64,000 nucleotides of DNA from Thainema sp966674685. Lineage in GTDB: Bacteria; Cyanobacteriota; Cyanobacteriia; Phormidesmidales; Phormidesmidaceae. The stretch covers positions 43,693-107,692 of the forward strand of contig CBKWJC010000008.1 of assembly GCA_966674685.1 (NCBI GenBank). Direction: 5' to 3'. The translations under genes were made by a program, and so were the position numbers. Shown one piece after another: positions 50,961-59,631 of this stretch. The notes beneath the pieces are model-generated. The model saw only the letters and a list, made by a program, of their open reading frames with translations, ran no database searches and had not been told where the DNA came from. Each line of letters starts with the position of its first letter. Within the stretch, counting starts at the first letter, position 1.

Positions 50961-52388
50961 ATGTACGAAAAAATTACGCCTCCAACCGCTGGAGAAAAAA
51001 TCACCTTTAAAGACGGTGAACCCATTGTTCCAGACAACCCGATTATTCCCTTCATTCGCGGTGATGGGACGGGCGTTGATATTTGGCCTGCATCTCAAAA
51101 AGTCTTTGATGCAGCGGTCAAAAAAGCTTATGGTGGTCAGCGCGAAATCGTTTGGTTTAAGGTCTACGCTGGCGACGAAGCCTGTGATGTGTACGGTACG
51201 TTCCAGTATCTACCGGACGACACGCTGAAGGCGATTCAGGAATATGGCGTTGCTATCAAAGGCCCGTTGACCACGCCAGTGGGTGGCGGCATCCGCTCAC
51301 TCAATGTGGCGCTGCGGCAGATTAACGATCTCTATGCCTGTGTGCGTCCCTGTCGCTACTATCCCGGTACACCGTCTCCCCACAAGAGTCCAGACAAGTT
51401 AGACGTGATTGTCTATCGGGAGAATACCGAAGATATTTATCTGGGCATTGAGTGGAAGCAGGGCAGCGAAATGTGCGATCGCATTATCAAAGCCCTCAAT
51501 ACCGATTACATCCCCAACACGCCTGAACACGGCAAGAAGCAGATTCCGCTCGATTCCGGCATTGGCATCAAGCCGATTAGCAAAACTGGATCGCAGCGGC
51601 TGGTGCGGCGGGCGATTAAGCATGCGCTGCGACTGCCCAAAGCCAAACAGCAGGTGACGCTGGTGCATAAGGGCAACATCATGAAGTATACCGAAGGCGC
51701 ATTCCGAGACTGGGGCTATGAGCTAGCGCAGACTGAGTTTCGCGACGAATGCGTTACGGAGCGGGAATCCTGGATTCTCGGCAACAAGGAAGCCAATCCC
51801 GACATTTCCATTGAGGACAATGCCCGCCAGGTTGAACCGGGCTATGACTCCCTGACGCCCGGTAAGCGAGAGGAAATCTGTGCTGAGGTCAAGGCTACAC
51901 TGGAGGCCATTTGGGACAGCCACGGCAACGGCCAGTGGAAAGACAAAATCATGGTTAACGACCGAATTGCCGACAGTATTTTCCAGCAGATTCAAACCCG
52001 CCCCGATGAGTATTCCATCCTGGCGACGATGAACCTAAATGGCGATTATCTCTCGGATGCGGCAGCGGCCATTGTTGGCGGCCTCGGCATGGGGCCAGGA
52101 GCGAACATTGGCGACACTTGCGCCATTTTTGAAGCCACGCACGGTACAGCACCCAAGCACGCCGGACTCGACCGGATTAACCCCGGTTCAGTGATTCTCT
52201 CTGGAGCCATGATGTTTGAGTACATGGGCTGGCAGGAGGTTGCGGATCTCATTCGCAAGGGTATCGGTGGCGCGATCGCAAATCAGGAAGTCACCTACGA
52301 CCTAGCTCGCATGATGACGCCACCCGTTGATCCTCCGCTCAAGTGTTCTGAATTCGCGGATGCGATTATCAAGCACTTCGACGATTAG
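50961..52388 (+). CDS. icd: NADP-dependent isocitrate dehydrogenase
   Basis: 475 residues, the length of cyanobacterial Icd. Motifs: I-P-F-I-R-G-D-G-T-G-V-D, K-G-P-L-T-T-P-V-G-G-G-I-R-S-L-N (phospho-site serine in the enterobacterial enzyme), Y-R-E-N-T-E-D-I-Y, K-G-N-I-M-K-Y-T-E-G, D-S-I-F-Q-Q and the NADP-loop G-T-A-P-K-H-A. It forms 2-oxoglutarate and NADPH, feeding nitrogen assimilation. A TTG two codons upstream is in frame; I use the ATG. A hairpin (52431-52469) follows. Confidence 0.97.
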   Translation: MYEKITPPTAGEKITFKDGEPIVPDNPIIPFIRGDGTGVDIWPASQKVFDAAVKKAYGGQREIVWFKVYAGDEACDVYGTFQYLPDDTLKAIQEYGVAIKGPLTTPVGGGIRSLNVALRQINDLYACVRPCRYYPGTPSPHKSPDKLDVIVYRENTEDIYLGIEWKQGSEMCDRIIKALNTDYIPNTPEHGKKQIPLDSGIGIKPISKTGSQRLVRRAIKHALRLPKAKQQVTLVHKGNIMKYTEGAFRDWGYELAQTEFRDECVTERESWILGNKEANPDISIEDNARQVEPGYDSLTPGKREEICAEVKATLEAIWDSHGNGQWKDKIMVNDRIADSIFQQIQTRPDEYSILATMNLNGDYLSDAAAAIVGGLGMGPGANIGDTCAIFEATHGTAPKHAGLDRINPGSVILSGAMMFEYMGWQEVADLIRKGIGGAIANQEVTYDLARMMTPPVDPPLKCSEFADAIIKHFDD

Positions 52389-52430
52389 AGCCACCCCAAC
52401 GCCGTATCACATCCGTACACAAAAACCGAT

Positions 52431-52469
52431 GATGCGTGAAATACTTGCGGTGCAAGCATTTCACGCATC
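52431..52469. terminator. Hairpin downstream of icd
   Basis: GATGCGTGAAATACTTGC (52431-52448) pairs with 52452-52469 with one mismatch, A-C on plus and U-G on minus. It lies 42 nt past the icd stop and has no T-run. Confidence 0.5.
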
Positions 52470-52580
52470 CAATGAAGCTTTCTTGCTTCCCTGTCCCGAT
52501 GCTCCTCGCACCACCTTATTTATAGTCTCACCAACGAGAAATGGGATTACTTTCGCGTAGCGATGAACTAGTATTAAATG

Positions 52581-52659
52581 TGACTCGCCTCACTCCTTAC
52601 TCCTCTCACCTCACAACAGTAGGAATTGATGAGTAGCGACAGTTGGGAGCAACGACATT
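52581..52659. repeat. Truncated MITE-like repeat, copy C
   Basis: Shares CACTCCTTACTCCTCTCACCTCAC and the distal GAGCAACGACATT end with copy A (CACTCCTCTCGACTCACG ... GAGAAACGGCATC). The left end is missing. Confidence 0.5.
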
Positions 52660-53486
52660 AGCTCGTTCTTTTTGCGTTGTGATGTCAAATTCTCGTATAA
52701 TGCGTAACCTGGCTGTAAAATCCAAACTGACTTCCACAAGAGACCTACATCCTGGGTCACTCACGCAAGTCAACGTGATTCTATACAGTTTATCTAAACT
52801 CAATCCAGTCGAGGCGCTACGGTTAGCGTGCTGCAAATCGGCTACGCTCTAAACCTGGATGCCCAAATTTAAACATTTGCTTCTAAACTGCAACTAAATT
52901 CTTTATAAAAACATAATCAGCATCCTAAAAGGGCCAAAACCTGAGATTGGCTAAGATTTGCTATGGGTTCTAGCGCAAATTGATAGATTCGGGCTAAGTT
53001 CATCTAAATTCACGGGCTGGCGCAACTTGACCGCTCCCTTTCCCAAAAGTTGCGTTAATCTAATCGGCAATGGCACCTGGTCATCTTTAAAGCCAGGTTA
53101 AGGGAGCCAAGTTAAAAGGTAAGATAGCGATCCAAATTGCGATCGCACTTTGGCACTGTCCAGCCAAACTCCAATCTCATGATGGCAACTGAGCAGCATG
53201 GGCTAGCCACCCCTTCGAATCATCTACAGTCACAGCCTACCGCTAGGCCCGCAGACAACCGCCAGATTGCGGAGCGGTTTTCCACCTAGTTCTAGGGTTC
53301 ATTAACGGCTGCCGTCTATCCGAACTATTTATTCGACTTAATGCTTGATTTGGCCTAATATCGTTTCGGTCTATTCAAACCAACGTCAAAACATCCCCCC
53401 AGTCCCCCTAACGTTCCCCGTTCAATGGCACTATCGCTACTCGAAGTGGTGTATATCACGTTGAGAGTTCCAGTAAAAGGTTACGT

Positions 53487-54905
53487 ATGCATCAATCCAG
53501 GCAAGAGAGGTCAGTTGTGGAAATCGTCTTAGCAGATCTATGGAATCAAGTCCTCGATCGGCTTCAGCTTCAGTTGAGCCGCCCGACGTTTGAGACTTGG
53601 ATCAAGACTGCTAGCGCTCAGCAGTTGGAAGACGGCTGCCTGATGATTTGCACTCCAAATCCCTTTGCCCGCAATTGGCTGCAAAAGTATTACATCAAGA
53701 CCATTGCCGATGCTGTGCAGGAAATTTTGGGTCATCCTGTTGAGATTCAAATCACCGTAGCGCAAGACGGAGACGCTCCAGCTAATCTAGGTGAATCTGA
53801 CCTATCTTGGCCTGTCCCTGTCGCACCGCCACCGCCAACTACTACCGACCCGTCCCCAAACTCGCAGACCCGCCACAGCGATTTAAATCCCAAATATGTA
53901 TTCTCGCGCTTCGTCGTCGGGGCCAATAACCGGATGGCGCATGCGGCGTCCCTGGCCGTGGCCGAATCGCCAGGACGTGAGTTCAACCCTCTGTTCCTCT
54001 GTGGCGGCGTTGGACTCGGCAAAACCCACTTGATGCAGGCCATTGGTCACTATCGGCTAGAGATCGATCCCAATGCCCGCATTTTCTACGTTTCCACTGA
54101 GCAGTTCACGAACGACCTAATTGCAGCCATCCGGAAAGACAGCATGCAGAAGTTCCGCGAGCACTACCGCATGGTAGACGTACTGCTCGTGGACGACATT
54201 CAGTTTATTGAGGGGAAAGAGTACACCCAGGAAGAGTTTTTCCATACGTTCAACACGCTACATGAAGCGGGTAAGCAGGTTGTCCTCGCTTCAGATCGTC
54301 CGCCCACGCAAATTCCGCGTCTGCAAGAGCGGCTCTGCTCCCGCTTTTCAATGGGTCTGATCGCTGACATTCAGCCACCGGATTTGGAAACCCGAATGGC
54401 GATTTTGCAAAAAAAGGCCGAATACGAGAGTATGCGCCTGCCGCGTGAGGTAATCGAATATATTGCTTCCACCTACACGTCCAACATCCGAGAGCTAGAG
54501 GGAGCCTTAATTCGTGCGGTTGCCTACATCTCGATCTCAGGACTACCCATGTCAGTGGACAATATTGCGCCTGTCTTAAATCCGTCCACAGAGAAAGTTG
54601 AGGTCTCGCCAACGTCCGTGCTGCGGGCCGTGTCTGAAGCTTTTAATGTGCCGATTGAAGATCTCAAGGGCAACTCTCGCCGTCGGGAAATTAGCTTGGC
54701 TCGTCAGGTTGGCATGTACCTGATGCGGCAGCATACCGACTTGAGCTTGCCCAAGATCGGTGAAGAGTTTGGCGGCAAAGACCATACAACGGTGATGTAC
54801 AGCTGCGACAAAATTATGCAGTTGAAAGATAACGACTCGGAACTAGCGATGACGCTGCGTCAGCTCACTGATCGCATGAATTTGATGGGGCAACCCGATG
54901 CTTAG
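53487..54905 (+). CDS. dnaA: Chromosomal replication initiator protein DnaA
   Basis: 472 residues. The N-terminal helicase-contact domain starts L-W-N-Q-V-L-D-R-L (about 17-25) and a Pro/Thr linker follows (about 105-135). The AAA+ domain has P-loop G-G-V-G-L-G-K-T at 173-180 and Walker B L-L-V-D-D-I-Q-F-I. The DNA-binding domain ends with the DnaA signature G-G-K-D-H-T-T-V-M-Y-S. It opens the origin at DnaA boxes. Start at ATG 53487 with AAAAGG upstream; GTG at 53517 (codon 11) could be an alternative. dnaN is not adjacent, as usual in cyanobacteria. Confidence 0.98.
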   Translation: MHQSRQERSVVEIVLADLWNQVLDRLQLQLSRPTFETWIKTASAQQLEDGCLMICTPNPFARNWLQKYYIKTIADAVQEILGHPVEIQITVAQDGDAPANLGESDLSWPVPVAPPPPTTTDPSPNSQTRHSDLNPKYVFSRFVVGANNRMAHAASLAVAESPGREFNPLFLCGGVGLGKTHLMQAIGHYRLEIDPNARIFYVSTEQFTNDLIAAIRKDSMQKFREHYRMVDVLLVDDIQFIEGKEYTQEEFFHTFNTLHEAGKQVVLASDRPPTQIPRLQERLCSRFSMGLIADIQPPDLETRMAILQKKAEYESMRLPREVIEYIASTYTSNIRELEGALIRAVAYISISGLPMSVDNIAPVLNPSTEKVEVSPTSVLRAVSEAFNVPIEDLKGNSRRREISLARQVGMYLMRQHTDLSLPKIGEEFGGKDHTTVMYSCDKIMQLKDNDSELAMTLRQLTDRMNLMGQPDA

Positions 54906-55086
54906 TTGTGATTTGGATTACAGCTAGCGATGCGATCGCATCACGTTGATTACCTCGGTGGATCAACGGATAGGAGCCATCTTGTCACACCTCGGCCTCA
55001 GCAAAATCACGTTGGCGCCATGTCGCTATCACTTCTGATCGCGCCTGATGACGCGACACTATAGAAGTCAGCCAAGTGTTAAATCC

Positions 55087-55263
55087 ATGAACGTAAAACC
55101 TGCTTATCACTCCGCAACTGCCCAAGAAGACGCAATGTGGAATTTGCTATCAGGCCAAAAACTGCGGGCAAGGCAAGGCTCAGTCAAACGCACCACTGTA
55201 TCAGGTGCCGACTTTCGTACCAGCGACCTACTGGAGATTGAACTGATGATGCGCCCAGCCTAG
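55087..55263 (+). CDS. Small hypothetical protein (58 aa)
   Basis: 58 residues from ATG 55087 (another in-frame ATG at 55048). The sequence is basic in its middle (K-L-R-A-R-Q-G-S-V-K-R) and acidic towards the end. No family recognised and no clear ribosome site, so this could be a chance open frame. It lies alone between dnaA and a repeat element. Confidence 0.35.
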   Translation: MNVKPAYHSATAQEDAMWNLLSGQKLRARQGSVKRTTVSGADFRTSDLLEIELMMRPA

Positions 55264-55798
55264 AAATCGATAGCGTTCAAAAGTATCAGTCTTGATGAGG
55301 GAATCGCAGGAGCGCTTTGATCACCATCACCCACACCACAACTGAACGCACCAGCCAATCCTTAAAACATTACAAAATCAGCATATTAGTAGATACCAGC
55401 ACAGTTGCAAGACGTTAAGATTCCGTTATGATACGTTGCAGTGCATTGATTTATACCACGTCTTGCACCTTGCACATTGAGAATCTGCAGAGGTTACCTT
55501 GCTGCTGAGATGCAACGGCAAGGTAATCCTCATGTTTTTTTGGTGCAAGATGTGAGTATGTAGCGTTTTTTGTGCTGGTGGAGTATTCAAAATATCTCTC
55601 CGCCTCCGGCGAAGAGACATTCTTACGAATCTCACTAGACAAAATGCTGTATGAATTGCTGAATAAGTGTAGGGGATCTACGCCCTGTGCAGATTCAGCG
55701 AAGAGATTAAAATAAGGCTGGACTGCAATTCCCCTTAAAACATAAATTTCCATCCCGTTTTTCATATCAACGTAGCCGCTCATAACCATAACAAAACC
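55264..55798. repeat. Spacer with a nested palindromic element (55458-55553)
   Basis: Outer arms ACGTCTTGCACC (55458-55469) and GGTGCAAGATGT (55542-55553), inner arms TACCTTGC and GCAAGGTA (55495-55502, 55518-55525), with T7 between inner and outer right arms. The phrase GGTGCAAGATGTGAG also occurs near 1583. An open frame on the minus strand through 55451-55834 is not protein-like. Confidence 0.6.
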
Positions 55799-56095
55799 AT
55801 GTCCATCACCATCAACAACTTCAAGCAACGGCACGACTCAGTTGCGGAATCGTCTGCTGATATTGCTCATTCAACAACTATGCATTTATGCTGTTATGTC
55901 AATGCAACGAGCCAAATTCAGGTTGCTCGGATTGCCAATGTTCCACAGTGGTACTTTGAGCGTGTGGTATTTCCCGGACAGCGGCTGATGTTTGAGGCTC
56001 CTCGCGATGCACGGCTAGAAGTGCATACTGGACAGGCATCCCAAGCTATTTTGGCCGATACCATCTTGTGCGATCGCTTACGCGTTGACAGCTAG
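55799..56095 (+). CDS. DUF1830 domain-containing protein
   Basis: 98 residues. After a polar N-terminus of about 28 residues, C-C-Y-V-N-A-T-S-Q-I-Q-V-A-R-I-A-N-V-P and W-Y-F-E-R-V-V-F-P-G-Q-R-L-M-F-E-A-P form the DUF1830 core, a family found in cyanobacteria. Role unknown; the fold is predicted beta-rich and soluble. A 16-bp hairpin follows the stop, whose single wobble favours the plus strand. No operon partner. Confidence 0.9.
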   Translation: MSITINNFKQRHDSVAESSADIAHSTTMHLCCYVNATSQIQVARIANVPQWYFERVVFPGQRLMFEAPRDARLEVHTGQASQAILADTILCDRLRVDS

Positions 56096-56126
56096 ACAAT
56101 AGTCTTCAACCTGCCATAATTTGTCA

Positions 56127-56176
56127 GTGGTCTAGAAAGAGAAGCAGAAATACCTCTCTTTCTAGACCGCTAGTTT
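56127..56176 (+). terminator. Terminator of the DUF1830 gene
   Basis: Arms 56127-56142 and 56155-56170 pair over 16 positions with one U-G on the plus strand (an A-C mismatch on the other), followed by TAGTTTTA. Confidence 0.75.
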
Positions 56177-56263
56177 TAGGTAATCGGCAGAGCCACAAGG
56201 ACTAGCAGAACCCATTTCTTGCTGTCCAAAAGCGAAATCTAATACTGAAATGTGCGATCGCAA

Positions 56264-56344
56264 TAGACCTCTTGCACGAACCAGGATTTGAAGGCTGAAA
56301 CCCTTGTGATTACGTTGTGTTTTTCGATTTATGCAAGAGGTCTA
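56264..56344. mobile_element. 81-bp MITE-like element with TA target duplication
   Basis: Ends TAGACCTCTTGCA (56264-56276) and TGCAAGAGGTCTA (56332-56344) are exact 13-bp inverted repeats whose outer TA could be the duplicated target. The interior of 55 bp has no gene. The ends resemble IS5/IS1031-type termini, a comparison I cannot confirm without a search. Confidence 0.65.
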
Positions 56345-56393
56345 ATATAAAAAGCCTGAGATCATCCTCTATCTAGACTTTCGTAAATGCATT

Positions 56394-57155
56394 TTATAGT
56401 TGACATCCCCAATCCTTCACTTTATCAACAGCTTCGGCTCTATTTTTTTCCTGCACATCCTCAGATGCATCTCCTAGCTTTCCGCTGATACTGTACGCTA
56501 TCAGAGCAGCATATTCTCTCAAAATCAATCTAGAACGTTTAATAGAAAAAAACTTTTCGGGTTCTAATGGAATAGTATGAGGCGTAACATCAAAACCAAA
56601 ACTTTGAAATACAAGAAATGCTCTCATCATATGTGGACTATCGGTTACCAATAGAACATGTTGATGCGATTCTGAATTGAGAAGTAGCTCAGAAAACAAG
56701 CCGTTTTCCCATGTCGATTGAGAGCATCTTTCCCCTTCAATTTTCTCCTCCGGAACTCCCATTTCTTTGAGAGTTCTTGCAATCAAAGGGGCATCCGTCA
56801 TACCGCTAACGAAAATGGTGGCTGTTTGATGTTCTTTCCATAGCTGTGATACAACAAGGGCTCTTTCTGCTTGGCTATCAGGCCCTCTTCCTAAAACAAT
56901 AACAGAGCGTATGGCCGTATTCTGATTCTTCGGAAGAAGGCTACTCAGAAGCCATTGCGTAGATAAATCCAGAAGCAATGGAGATAGCACTGTCATTACT
57001 CCTAAGCTAATAAACCATGTAGTTAACAGGTTGAAACGCTTTCGCGGTGACTCACTAAAGTTTTGATGACAGGACAGACATAAAAAGCTCTTAGAAGACC
57101 GGGCATAAGAGTTATGCCGAACAACCGATCGAGATCCGCAAAAAGGGCATTGCAT
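56394..57155 (-). CDS. Zinc-ribbon, membrane-anchored DUF218 (YdcF-like) protein
   Basis: 253 residues. The N-terminus M-Q-C-P-F-C-G-S...F-L-C-L-S-C is a four-cysteine zinc ribbon (C3, C6, C26, C29), similar to the first domain of IS1-type InsA. A membrane helix is at about 45-68. The DUF218 domain spans about 82-230 with V-I-V-L-G-R-G-P-D, S-T-W-E-N-G-L-F-S and V-T-D-S-P-H-M-M-R-A, the conserved motifs of YdcF/SanA proteins implicated in envelope functions. It lies 108 nt downstream of the Wzc-like kinase gene on the same strand. A role in exopolysaccharide handling is suggested by position only; the fusion itself is unusual in my knowledge. Confidence 0.85.
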   Translation of the reverse strand: MQCPFCGSRSVVRHNSYARSSKSFLCLSCHQNFSESPRKRFNLLTTWFISLGVMTVLSPLLLDLSTQWLLSSLLPKNQNTAIRSVIVLGRGPDSQAERALVVSQLWKEHQTATIFVSGMTDAPLIARTLKEMGVPEEKIEGERCSQSTWENGLFSELLLNSESHQHVLLVTDSPHMMRAFLVFQSFGFDVTPHTIPLEPEKFFSIKRSRLILREYAALIAYSISGKLGDASEDVQEKNRAEAVDKVKDWGCQL

Positions 57156-57262
57156 GCTGACATCTTATTGACAAGGACTATGGAAAAGCACTCAAATAAA
57201 ATATTTTAAATGGGACGCATACTGATTTATTAACAGCAGATATCATCCATAGTGAACCTAGA

Positions 57263-59557
57263 TTAATTCTTTTTATTAAAATGATTCGCCACTTTGCTCA
57301 ACCTTTTAGTCAATGGGTTCAATATTGATTGCTCTACATCGCGTTTCTCATCCACTTCTAATTCGTGATATTCATCATCTGCAAGCAAATGAACATCCTC
57401 AACAGGTTGGTGATAATACTGATAATAACTATAAGAATGGCTTTTCTCTTGCCTGGCTCCATTTGCCACCATTCCTATGATAGGAACATTTGCTATTCTT
57501 AATTCATCTAAAACAGCTTCAATCTGCGAAAACTTTATTTGCCCCAGTTTAAATGCCAATAAAATTCCTTGAGTTTTTGCTGCGATTATATACGAATCGG
57601 CAAAACCTAAAAGGGGAGGAGTATCAAATATAACTAAATCAAAGCATTCATAGATGTACTGGAATAAATCTTCCATTTTCCGAGCAGCTAGAATCTTAAT
57701 TGGATCCGGGGGTACTGGGCCAGAAGGTAATAAGAATAAATTTTCATGTATGGGAAGATCGACAATAGTATCTTCTAGCGTGTAGTCGCCTGTAACATAG
57801 TTTGAGATGCCCTTTAAATTGGATCTATTACATAGATGATGAAGCGTGGGTCGCCGAAGATCCGTATCCACTAATAGTACTCGCTGCCCCATGGCCGCCG
57901 CTGCATAAGCTAAGTGAAAACTAATCGTACTCTTACCCGCATTTGGAATTGCTGAGCTAATTGTAAATGCTTTAACAGGATGATCTGGATTGCTGAGTCG
58001 AATATTAGTAGACAGCATCCTGAATGATTCGAAAAAAGGCAATGCAGCATGCTCTTGTTGTTGATTAGTATGAGCATGAGCTGCTGAAAATACATCAAAA
58101 TCAAGCCCAATCGAAGCAAATTGGTTCATCGAAACTGAAAGAGATTGCTCGCTTAGAAGGAGCTTATTGTATGGAATTGTTGCCAAGAGAGGAATACGAG
58201 CAGTCTCCTTCAGTTCCTCAACTGTGTGAACCTTTCCGCTTTTGCGATCAACTAAGATTGCAATTCCTGAACCCAATAGTAGACCCAATATTGTACCAAG
58301 CACTAAATTTTGCTTTGCACTAGCAGAAGAAGCCTGTGGATCTGTAGGTGGAGTGAGCAACTCCCATGGCGTCTGCCGCTGAGCAGCATCAATTCGAAGC
58401 GCTTCACGTTTAGTCAATAACTGATTGAGATTTGTAGTCGCAATTTCCAATTCTCTCTGAATACTATTGTACTCTCGGGCTACAGTTGAAAGCTGTTTAG
58501 TACTTTGATTCAGCGTGCTGATTGTTTCGCTTAAAGCTTGATCACGATCCAGTAATTCACGAATTTGGCTAGCAACTTGCTCTTGGACACGAATACCTTC
58601 TCGTTCAAGTAAAGGTTGAACATTTCTTCTACGCTCCTCTAAAACCTCAATTTCAGGACTATCCTCTAAATATAAAGTTAATTCTTGAGCTAATTGGCTA
58701 TCAATTTCTAGCAATTGATTGAGCAAGGCTTGATAGCGCTCATTTTCGAGCAAAGCAGAGGATGCAGCAAGTTCGCCACCGCTTGCAAGTTCTTGCTGTA
58801 GGCTTTGATAAAGTTCCTGAAGTTGCTCAATTTGTACTCTTAAATCAAGTTGCTCAGCAACGAATTTAGCTGTTTGCTCTGACAACTGTTCTCCCTGCAA
58901 TAAAGGATCAATTAAATTCGCCTGTTGACGTAAGACCTCTAGTTCTTCCTCAAGCTCCTCAACCCTTTGTCTAGCAATAGGCATTTGTTCATCTACAAAA
59001 TCAATTCCTCGGTAAATATCATTTTGCCGATCCTCCAAGCTATAGCGAAGATAAGCCTCTGAAATTACCTCTAATACATCTATAACCTGTCTTGAATTAA
59101 CACTCTTATATTGAACAGTTAATGTATTACCTGTTTGGTCTGGAGTAATTTTTAAATTGCTAACTAAATTTCTATAGGTAAGATTTGGATAATTGTCTTG
59201 GAGTTCCCCAACAATAGGCTCCATGACTCGCGGACTTGTTAAAATTTTCAGCTTTGTCTCATCTACAGCAACACCTACTACATCTGTTTGATTACTAAGT
59301 GCATCCGGATTTAGGGTTGAAATAATCTGAGTCTCTAGAGTTACCGGAGGAGTTAATAACTCAAAGCCAGCCTGATAGACAGGCGTATCAGTTACAGCTT
59401 TAAGCACCGCAGCTGAGGCTGTTAAAGTTGTAATTCCTGCAATCAAAAGTACATGTCGTTTAAGAGCTGCAACAAAACGATCTAGTCGGAGCCCCCCTTC
59501 TTGCTCTTGCTCTTGAGGAAGCGTTCCCATTGGAGGTAGCTGGAATTCAGATGCCAT
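57263..59557 (-). CDS. Polysaccharide biosynthesis tyrosine autokinase (Wzc-like)
   Basis: 764 residues. A short cytoplasmic N-terminus, TM1 (about 34-52), a Wzz-type periplasmic part with long coiled coils (about 175-395), TM2 (about 421-440) and a C-terminal BY-kinase domain. The kinase has a Walker A I-P-N-A-G-K-S-T (K542), Walker A' V-L-L-V-D-T-D-L-R-R-P and Walker B L-V-I-F-D-T-P-P. A Tyr cluster S-Y-S-Y-Y-Q-Y-Y-H (about 703-711) is the probable autophosphorylation tail, followed by an acidic end. It controls chain length and export of exopolysaccharide at the inner membrane, with the Wza-like partner encoded 74 nt upstream. Confidence 0.93.
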   Translation of the reverse strand: MASEFQLPPMGTLPQEQEQEGGLRLDRFVAALKRHVLLIAGITTLTASAAVLKAVTDTPVYQAGFELLTPPVTLETQIISTLNPDALSNQTDVVGVAVDETKLKILTSPRVMEPIVGELQDNYPNLTYRNLVSNLKITPDQTGNTLTVQYKSVNSRQVIDVLEVISEAYLRYSLEDRQNDIYRGIDFVDEQMPIARQRVEELEEELEVLRQQANLIDPLLQGEQLSEQTAKFVAEQLDLRVQIEQLQELYQSLQQELASGGELAASSALLENERYQALLNQLLEIDSQLAQELTLYLEDSPEIEVLEERRRNVQPLLEREGIRVQEQVASQIRELLDRDQALSETISTLNQSTKQLSTVAREYNSIQRELEIATTNLNQLLTKREALRIDAAQRQTPWELLTPPTDPQASSASAKQNLVLGTILGLLLGSGIAILVDRKSGKVHTVEELKETARIPLLATIPYNKLLLSEQSLSVSMNQFASIGLDFDVFSAAHAHTNQQQEHAALPFFESFRMLSTNIRLSNPDHPVKAFTISSAIPNAGKSTISFHLAYAAAAMGQRVLLVDTDLRRPTLHHLCNRSNLKGISNYVTGDYTLEDTIVDLPIHENLFLLPSGPVPPDPIKILAARKMEDLFQYIYECFDLVIFDTPPLLGFADSYIIAAKTQGILLAFKLGQIKFSQIEAVLDELRIANVPIIGMVANGARQEKSHSYSYYQYYHQPVEDVHLLADDEYHELEVDEKRDVEQSILNPLTKRLSKVANHFNKKN

Positions 59558-59631
59558 CTTAGAGTTTCTTAATTTCCGTGAGACTGCTACAAACCCAAAA
59601 ATCTTAAGCCCTTATCTCATCCTGACATTGA

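Larger units (their letters stand above)
52389..53486. other. 1.1-kb spacer upstream of dnaA
   Basis: Contains a hairpin (52431-52469), a truncated MITE-like repeat (52581-52659), an imperfect HIP1 environment, one DnaA-box-like TTTTCCACC at 53279 and a 36-codon open frame at 53179-53289. There is no cluster of DnaA boxes and no AT-rich unwinding region, so no origin is claimed. Confidence 0.45.

Noticed and set aside
53260..53300. oriC near dnaA
   Set aside because: Only one DnaA-like box (TTTTCCACC), no cluster or AT-rich unwinding element.
55451..55834. 127-codon minus-strand frame across the palindromic element
   Set aside because: Overlaps the DUF1830 start and a palindrome; no family signal.
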